From Glandiceps talaboti (lineage: Eukaryota > Hemichordata > Enteropneusta > Spengelidae), in NCBI RefSeq assembly GCF_964340395.1, contig NC_135550.1, positions 18,461,484-18,525,483 of the forward strand: a stretch of 64,000 nucleotides of DNA. The letters are read 5' to 3'. The notes beneath the pieces were generated by a model. That model was not told the DNA's origin. It did no database searches and worked only from the letters and a program-made list of their open reading frames with translations. The translations under genes and the position numbers were made by a program. This document shows positions 57,281 to 64,000 of the stretch, one piece after another; the first letter of the stretch is position 1, and each line of letters starts with the position of its first letter.

Positions 57281-57533
57281 AAATAGAGGGGGTTGCTGCA
57301 ATAGAGTTGCAATTAATAGAGATAGTTGACCTTCCCTGCTGCAATAGAGAGGGTTGACCTTCCCTGCTGTAATAGAGGGCACTGCCCTTCCCAGCTGCAG
57401 TAGAGGGGTTGCCCTTCCCAGCTGCAGTAGAGGGGTTGCCCTTCCCTACTGCAATTAATAGAGGGTTGACCTTCTCTGCTGCAATAAAGGGGGGTTGCCC
57501 TTCCCAGCTGCAATAGAGAGGGTTTATTTCCAT
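57281..57533. repeat. Degenerate 24-29-bp minisatellite, about 9 units
   Basis: Unit: TAGAGGGGTTGCCCTTCCCAG followed by CTGCAG or CTGCAA, with length variants in the TAGAG part. The array is open on the minus strand in two frames (GQPLYCSWE repeats), which is a by-product of a unit length near 27 and not a gene. Confidence 0.9.
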
Positions 57534-57939
57534 GCTCTCGCCATCCAAACTCAGTTAGTGTGGTTTGCAGCATTTCATTGGTTTGAATTGAACATGATCA
57601 AACCCCAAAGTTCATGCAGTCTGGTAATATAGCAAATGTCACGCTCAGTGTTTTCACCGTCAGTGCCTGCATGCGCATGTGATTGGTCAGGGATGGCTTG
57701 AAAGAAGTTGCAACTCAGAAATAACATAGCAGTATATGGGGACAGATTGTAATCAGGCAGAGAGCAGTCATGTAACTGTGTTCCCTGTTAAGAGTTCCAG
57801 TCATGACATGTTACAAACAGAATTGGATATTTTTTAATAATGCATTGTTATCTAGAGTGCAGATGGTTTGATATTGCAATATTGCAATTGTGAGTTGGTT
57901 CATCACAAATGGCCACTCCGTAGGAAGCTCATATTCCCA

Positions 57940-58290
57940 GGGTACACGCACAATGCCAGCCAAGCCCTACTGGGAAACATGTAATGCACGCAGCTCTCCT
58001 CAACACCACCCCATTTGGATTTGCCCATTTCTTTGCTTATTCTTCCATGACACTCTGACAAGGGCCTTTTGTTATGCAAATGAGTGCAAAGACAGTGTGG
58101 GTCATAAATGCTGCCTGATTATATTAGATTACCTTTACTGTATCTCTTACAGTATGCACAAAAGGCTGCCAGTCGTGACTCAGATAAAAAAACCAGTGAA
58201 ATGGCAGTCAATCATATTCTTCCAGTGTCACACAGCTTGGCATGATTCATTTCCCATACAACAGTTTCTTTTTCAAAAGAATAAGCAATA
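57940..58290 (+). promoter_or_regulatory. Candidate enhancer downstream of PROX
   Basis: A 350-nt island with more even composition than its flanks. It contains TTTTGTTATGCAAAT (58067-58081), which matches the SOX-POU composite motif at 14 of 15 positions, an AP-1 site TGACTCA (58176-58182), and homeodomain-type words (GATTATATTAGATTA). It lies 4.9 kb beyond the PROX stop codon. The function is inferred from the motifs. Confidence 0.4.
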
Positions 58291-61200
58291 TACACCAAAC
58301 CACAAGTGCCTTTAAATTTTATCAGGAAAAATAAAATCCGACATGGATAAATGATGCAAATAGTTGTTTTTTTGAAAGTAGAAATTGTGTTTGGGTGTGG
58401 TACCCTGTCCCCATTGATTTACAACATATATTATTTGGTATAACCCTCAGTTTAAGAAAGGTTGTTGAATGTCAGGTTTTTTTTAAAAAAGCAACTCTGT
58501 TTTCTGTTAGAAGGCTTTGTCTTCTGCAAAACCACTTGCATGATTTACTGCTCCAGAAAAAACAAAGAAGAATTGATGTACCAGTACATTTTTCCATTTT
58601 TGAATATTTCCAGAAAAAATCGTGCTGGCCTCGAGAAATGTTGAAAGTAGCTGTGTTGGATGACACCAATACATGTTCTTTATTTTCATTTTCTATACGG
58701 TGATTGTATTTGCGGAGTGGTTTATAGTGACTCTACTATAAATGGCAATATAAAAAATGTCCATATTGGTATTTTGTTGCGTGCGTGTCTTGAATGTACA
58801 TGTCTCCCAAGCTGACACACTGAAATGTGATCCCTTTATTGTTATGCAAAGTATATTTAGATAAGGAGGCACTCGCTTGTACCTTCATTCTTTTATCTGT
58901 GTGGGAAATGTTGGTTGACTGCAATAAAGGAAAAGACAGACGTCTGTTTTCCTTACACACATGGCTGATGTGCTCATAGCATGATCCAATGACCTGAAGT
59001 ACCATACTAATAATATTACTGTCGTTGGAAACGAAAACATCATGATATGAGGAGTGTAAAGATTAAATCATCGCCACATATATGCCATCTCTCTGTTCTC
59101 AAAAAACGCAATGTTAAGAAAATGCTGTATTTTCAACTAAATTTACAGAGGAGTTCTTGTAGTGTCGATTGTAGTCACTTTTAATACTATGCATCAATTA
59201 GACTTGTACTTTTTTCCTCAAAAAGTTCTTCCTAAACGTTCATTCTTACTGCTCGGTAGTATTACTAGGGGGTTTTACCACTGGTTGGTTTTTTCCGAGC
59301 TTTTCAGCTCACTTTTAACATCACCTCAAATCTTCCAATATTATTCTTTATATTTGCACAAAAATTCTAGAGAAATGAAATTGAGCTTTAAAATAAAATG
59401 CCACTTTTGGGATGGTTTTTAGACTGAGTTTTGGACCAATCTTTAATAGGTGCCTTCATCTGCCTTGTATGCACTCAGTTTTTTAAATGCGGGCAATTTT
59501 TGACATTATGCATGAGGATATTACCGTAGTGTTATTATGAAGATTACATCATTTTCAAATTTAAAAAAGAAAACTTACATGGAAATAATAGCTCATTGAA
59601 GAAGTTCAAAATTTAAGAAAAAATAAATCAAATGGTTTCTGTTATAAACTTGGTTGGTTGTTACAAGTTCAATTCATTGAAATGGGAGAAGTTTGTTGAC
59701 TTTCCCATTGTTATAGGTAACATACCATTTTTTTCCCCCTTCAAATGGTTACAATATTATTACCAGTCAGTCATATATTCTTGGATTACTCCTGTACAAT
59801 ATTAAATCAACATTAAAACGTACTCTCATTGTGTGATGACTCTTTTTTTGTTTGTTTGTTTGTGTGTTAATTTGAGTGTGAATGTTCAGATGCTTCAAGT
59901 GTTATGGTTGTTAAGGTAACCTGAAAAATGAAAAGCGAATATCAAAATTGTCTTTTTCTCAACACAGAGAACAACGATTGTAATCTGCCAAGAGAAATGA
60001 AAAGATGCGAAGATAAGTCAGTCAGCTAGGAGTGAATAGTATCTTGTGAGCCATCTTTAAGAGGCAACTCCAAGGCTTTGTCTTGAGAACAAAGAAAGCA
60101 AACCAGCCTCCTTTTCTGCTATCCTGTTGCCCATCTTTCAATTTCCCAAGGGCTGTGTCAATTTGTGCAAACCAATAACTGACTAGCTAACCCTATCCAT
60201 CACACAGAAGGCAAGCTGTCACATTTCTTGCTATACATGAAGACACCATTCATGTTTTCCAAATGTCTTGGAACAAGATTTTCCCACAGGAAAATGAAAT
60301 GGTACACCAAACAAAGATATGGTTGAGCTAAGGGAACTTTCACTAATATTTGTTCTGTTAGGACACTTCTGAGACCAAAAAATCTTGGTGTGAGCTTTGA
60401 ATCAACCGTTTGGAATGACTCAGGGGGGTGTTTCCTCACTTTGAATCATACATACTAAAAGAGAAACTGGACATTTTCTAGTGGCTGGAGGCAAAACTAA
60501 AACAGAAATCAATAAGTATTCAAATTAAAATCCTATTTTAAATAACAATAACTTCCCACCCACTGATTTTTTTTTTTTTTCAACCAGACTACACCTCAGT
60601 ATTTTGTGCGTGTCTACATTTCACTTTTACAGAAAAAAAGGAACAAGATACGACTACACGAAGAAAGTCAACAGAACTGATTTTTTTTTTCTTTGATGAA
60701 ATAGTATGTAATCAATATCGTGTAGTGTTGGCACATTCGATTTGAAGAAAAATGCAAACAGTGACACTTTAGTGGATAAACCTGGGTTACAAAAGAACAT
60801 TAATTTGATTAAATAGATTTCCTTGAGAAGCCTGCCATGTGGCGTCTATTGATACGCTATAATAAGGCTACTTGCTATTACTGCTCCCCTTTACTTGTAC
60901 TGGAATAGCAAATACAATTATTGTACAAGTGTTCATTATTGATATGTGGAAATAACGCTATACACACTTATATATGATAGTATTTAACCATTCCAACCAT
61001 GTTCTATTTATATACCTTGCTACGTCCTACATCATCAAACTTTGTAGTAATCTGGATATGTATAAATAATCTCATTTTTGGTGAATTTGATTTGATTTTT
61101 TTTCTTCAAATTTGTGACACAAGGATTCCGCTATCCCTGACAACATATTTTCACACTCGTGATCCGTTAATAAAATAGGTAGGTCAAAGATCGCTGTCAA

Positions 61201-62679
61201 TAGATTATTCTTGTTAGACATCAATAAAAATCATGAAATGTTACGATAACTGTACGCTTATATTAGAAACAGCATGATAGAATTGGTAGATGATTCAGAT
61301 TCTGACTAGGTTAAATTAAGTATATAGCCTTGTCAGAATAGTGAATATTGGTCAGCTTTTTACTTTCAAATTTGAATTTTCAATAAATATACTAAAATAT
61401 TTTAATCCCAAATAAATTGAAGAAAGAATGAGATAATTGGAGATATTTGCAGCTAAAATTTTGATTAAGTCCGAGAGAGAGAAAATCAACCATACTGTCC
61501 CCTCCCCCCCCCTTTTTTTTACCTTTTTCTTAATTTTCCCCCAAACATTTAGTATTGTTTGACAAAGTTGCGACCTCAGTAATCGAAGAAAATGTAGTAA
61601 CAAAAAACAGTTTCCCATATATTTGACTATAATTAGAATCATGGGGGTGATCATGCTAAATCTGGGAAACCTACCAGGGCAACTTCTGGTCGAATTTTTA
61701 CATACTACCCAAAATACTATTAATTACTACTGCCTGTAACAAAAAACATGATCTCTGCAGTTTTATGTGTTGGTGGAAAACAGAAAGTTGAGAGAAGTTC
61801 ATATTAAAATTAAGAATATCAATAAATTATCATTATCAATAAATAAAAGAATCAAATAGTAATAACAGAATTCTAAAATGTGATTACAAATATAACAGGA
61901 AAAAAAAATGAATGTTTTATTTAATAAATACTTATATGTTTGGAATTAGAACTGATTGAAGAGGAAGTTGATAGTATATTTAATACTGACAAGTCTCATT
62001 CAATTCACAAATAAACTACTACATACACTACCAGAGACGGTTACAATTTCAATTTCAAGCTAATTTATGGAGTATTAAATTTGGTGATAACACAGAGCTA
62101 TTCATGCAGCATGACAGAAGGGGATAAATCAATGTTACTACAGACAGTATGTATCATTTAAAGCAATTAAACCATGTCAATTAAGAAAATGATCTCATCT
62201 TGGGCAAAATGTTCAACAGACTGTTGCCTGGATACTTGCTCCAGGTGATGTTACTTCCCTGAGAGAAAAATAATGACGACTCAAAAATAAATGTATAGGG
62301 CTTTGGCTTTATCTTTCATCAAACTGTACATTTGTATCAATTTTGTCAAACCTATTCAGTTGATTTTTGTTGAGACCATCCAGTATCAAGTTGTGTTTTT
62401 ATCTCCCCCCCCCAAAAAAAAAAAATAAAAAAAATGAACTTCTAAGAACGAAAACATGTATACCAAGACTCAGATGTATTATTTTACATTATTTAGCCGT
62501 GATGGAAAGTTTGAGAAAATCTTGGTATCTTTCCTGATTATTTGTACATTTCTTGAAATTAAGATTAAAACATATATTTGCATAATACTCATATCTGAAA
62601 CCAACTGAGTAAAGTATGTATGGATAACTCTGACTTTTTTTTTATAATGTTTCTATTTTTTCTGACAACTTCATTTTAA

Positions 62680-63030
62680 TTTTAATATGTACACACATAA
62701 ATGGAAAATATTTAAAATGATGAAAAACTGGATTTAAAAAAAATAAATAGAATTTCTAATTTTTTCTGATGGTCTGTCCTTGTTTTGATTTCAACGTATA
62801 CACAAATATTAAGAAACGTCAAAAGTATGAAAAACTGGATTTTCTGATAAAATTTTTGTATTTTTGTTGAGAATTTGTGTCGTTATTTGTGTTTTAAAGA
62901 TATACACATGCAATAAAAAAGCTAAAGAATTAATAAAAAAAACAGTCTGTTTTGATTTCAATGTGTACACACATATTCAGCAAATGAGATTAAGCTAGGG
63001 CTTAAAAGTATGAGACAATGACATCACTTA
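62680..63030. repeat. Degenerate tandem repeat, about 130 bp
   Basis: Three or more related segments hold TTTTGATTTCAA, a TATACACA or TGTACACACAT block, and AAAAGTATGA or GATGAAAAACTGGAT. Diverged; boundaries are approximate. Confidence 0.5.
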
Positions 63031-63796
63031 AAGGAGAGAGATTTAACTGCTTGATTCCGGGAACCATTGCGTCCAACAACCCTTGGAGAAATGATAAGCA
63101 CATCATTGACTGTTGTTGACAATTACATAGAACCTTGAACAAACCATTTAAACAATAAAAAAAAACCTTGCACCATCCACCTAGACAATGGACACACCAT
63201 TTGTGACGGTTACATGTATTATATGCATTGAGTCAATATGAGAAAATGACTATTCATCAACGTGTAATTAAATCGATGACAGGAACATCTTCCGCCATAG
63301 TTGGAATCATTATATCCAATAAATTGACCACTTCAGTGTTGTAGATTACAATAACACCGTGTTCCTTTCAATCAGTTACATATTTGTTTTGAAAGATTAA
63401 TTGTTAATTTCATTGATTTTGAGTATGTCACACCATGTGGTGTTAAGTGTTAAAATATCAAGGCTTTTGGGGAGTGATTTTTTTTTTTTTTTTTTTTTGT
63501 AGAAGTGCTAATCTAAGCTTCCCTATTTTAAGGAAAGGAGCACACACATTATTACCCACTGAATTTACTAAAACTTAAAAAAGATGTCTGCTTTTATATG
63601 CTTGTCATTTGAGAATCAAAACGTCATAATTTCATTTTTGATATCCTGTTTGTGTGGAGAATCTGCCAGCAACTTAATCAGGTCAGGGTATTTATATGTT
63701 ATTGTAATACTTGTCTTATGTGATAACAATGGAAAAAAAAAGACTTGAAATCTGCATCAATTATTGACTCGTATCTCATTAGTATTTTTTCTTGCA

Positions 63797-63850
63797 TATT
63801 TATTTATTTATATTTATTTATTTATCTATTTATTTATTTATTTATTTCTT
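63797..63850. repeat. (TTTA)n microsatellite
   Basis: About 50 nt of TTTA with one TCTA variant, near the right edge. Confidence 0.85.
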
Positions 63851-64000
63851 CATTTTATTTATTCATTTATTTTCTCTATAATGTTCCCGTCCTAACCACT
63901 GCCCACAGTCAGTATAAACTAGATTTGCTATCTACACGTACATGACCTACAAATGTTTGTTTGGAATATTTTCATTTGAAATTAAGCGTTTTCGTGCTGC

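Larger units (their letters stand above)
57534..64000. other. Right end, no gene recognised
   Basis: Apart from the candidate enhancer, this is AT-rich noncoding-looking DNA. Seen: a TTTG run (59848-59863), a more complex stretch at 59,960-60,440, a degenerate tandem repeat (62680-63030), poly-T at about 63479-63498, and a TTTA array at 63797-63850. The 141-codon frame at 57890-58315 has no family signature. Confidence 0.55.

Noticed and set aside
57255-57573. Minus-strand repeat proteins of 86-97 residues
   Set aside because: Produced by a minisatellite with unit length near a multiple of three; overlapping open frames give unrelated peptides.
57890-58315. 141-codon plus-strand frame
   Set aside because: No signal, domain or repeat signature, and uneven composition. 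The DNA looks more like a regulatory island.

Overview
The window is invertebrate animal nuclear DNA: AT-rich, intron-bearing, and full of microsatellites and short inverted or tandem repeats. Three complete protein-coding genes can be read exon by exon. They cover about a third of the window as gene spans and only a few per cent as coding bases. The gene content suggests a marine bilaterian, possibly a hemichordate- or amphioxus-like deuterostome or a lophotrochozoan. The sequence alone does not settle the phylum.

Layout. 1-4,518: no gene recognised; it holds a tRNA-like SINE head in a foldback and a CA microsatellite. 4,550-10,862 (minus): a three-exon clan-2 cytochrome P450 (505 aa, all catalytic motifs present) with a TATA box upstream. 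11,050-25,600: a gene-poor, microsatellite-rich stretch with a long foldback and one candidate 43-residue membrane micropeptide. 26,062-34,839 (minus): a 13-exon DLST gene for the E2 subunit of 2-oxoglutarate dehydrogenase (458 aa). 34,900-40,673: the intergenic space between two divergently transcribed genes. 40,895-53,200 (plus): a PROX/prospero homeodomain transcription factor (728 aa, three coding exons). 53,201-64,000: its 3' UTR and downstream DNA, with a minisatellite and a candidate enhancer carrying a SOX-POU composite site.

The genes do different jobs: xenobiotic or steroid-type oxidation, TCA cycle, and cell-fate transcription. The DLST-PROX neighbourhood itself is notable, because human PROX2 and DLST are also neighbours on chromosome 14, which points to an ancient bilaterian linkage. 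The most striking signal is the first coding intron of the PROX gene. It has a textbook U12-type AT-AC 5' splice site and branch site, at a gene and position where Drosophila prospero has its U12/U2 twintron.

No virus-derived element, CRISPR array, rRNA gene or intact transposon was found. Many long open frames here are microsatellites read through and are not genes. All splice junctions were inferred by eye from homology, phase and splice consensus. The three coding totals (1,518, 1,377 and 2,187 nt) are each divisible by three, and each reading frame stays open.
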